Below are positions 63,742-64,000 of a DNA stretch of 64,000 nucleotides, one piece after another; position 1 is the first letter of the stretch, and every line of letters starts with the position of its first letter. The stretch is taken from the NCBI GenBank assembly GCA_947184155.2, contig CAMXCT020001727.1, forward strand, positions 62,001 to 126,000, given 5' to 3'. The translations under genes and the position numbers were made by a program. This DNA is from Cladocopium goreaui. Lineage: Eukaryota > Sar > Dinophyceae > Suessiales > Symbiodiniaceae. The notes beneath the pieces were generated by a model. That model did not search any database. It was given only the letters and a program-made list of their open reading frames with translations, and had not been told where the DNA came from.

Positions 63742-64000
63742 CTTGGCACACCCTACATTTTCAACTTGATTTTCACAACACAATCAAAACAACATGTTTT
63801 TTGCTCCACTTCGTAACTTCTGTAACTTCTTTCTATCTTCTTTATAACTTCGAAGAATTCTACTTATAACTTCCTCAACTATGATATAACTAACAAATTT
63901 TTACTTGAACTTACGATGAACTTACGAGCCTTATAACCTAAGTTAAAGCCCTTATAACTTATGTTATAGCAATGCTATACCCCCTCTAAGTTCAAGGCTC

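Larger units (their letters stand above)
62535..63996. mobile_element. Compact transposon with inverted-repeat ends
   Basis: The outer ends carry cttgaactta at 62,535-62,544 and its exact complement at 63,987-63,996. A second, exact 19-bp inverted pair, gtaagttcatcgtaagttc, lies at 62,602-62,620 and 63,907-63,925. Spacing from outer to inner repeat is nearly the same on both sides (about 67 and 71 bp). Both ends are rich in aagtt/aactt motifs. Between them lies one minus-strand transposon-type gene, now frameshifted. Whether the right end stops at 63,996 or runs past the window cannot be seen. Confidence 0.65.

Overview
The window looks like nuclear DNA of a dinoflagellate, most likely a Symbiodiniaceae-type genome. 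This is inferred from sequence features; no database search was possible. There are no bacterial-style genes. Coding sequence occurs as short GC-richer exons (24-163 bp) in long AT-rich introns. Introns end in AG, often followed by G. Many begin with GA or GC rather than GT, a known dinoflagellate trait. Every multi-exon gene I could assemble reads on the minus strand, as expected for unidirectional dinoflagellate arrays.

Right to left, in the direction of transcription: (1) a compact mobile element at 62,535-63,996 with subterminal inverted repeats and one frameshifted transposon-type gene; (2) a JmjC-domain (JMJD6-like) oxygenase gene, 62.2-50.8 kb, 13 exons, with the Fe(II)/2-oxoglutarate residues present; (3) a plus-strand ORF next to a ~250-bp tandem array at 47.4-49.7 kb; (4) a probable ubiquitin-like-domain gene at 43.5-41.0 kb; (5) a divergent 14-3-3 gene, 40.7-28.9 kb, 12 exons, with a 3-kb minisatellite in one intron; (6) at 27.0-0.6 kb, a long series of minus-strand exons from one or more genes I cannot identify, including an 11-exon phase-consistent run encoding an acidic protein (7.4-0.6 kb). 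One plus-strand exon candidate (19.9 kb) interrupts this series.

The rest is intron and spacer: a TA-flanked MITE family whose ends begin CCCTCTGGTAA, trinucleotide and tetranucleotide microsatellites, several minisatellites and AT-rich tracts. The two recognised proteins are housekeeping-type factors, a phosphoserine adaptor and a nuclear hydroxylase/demethylase relative. They share orientation but show no evident pathway link. Exon ends were placed by eye from splice signals, reading phase and, for the two recognised families, colinearity with known proteins. They need transcript confirmation.
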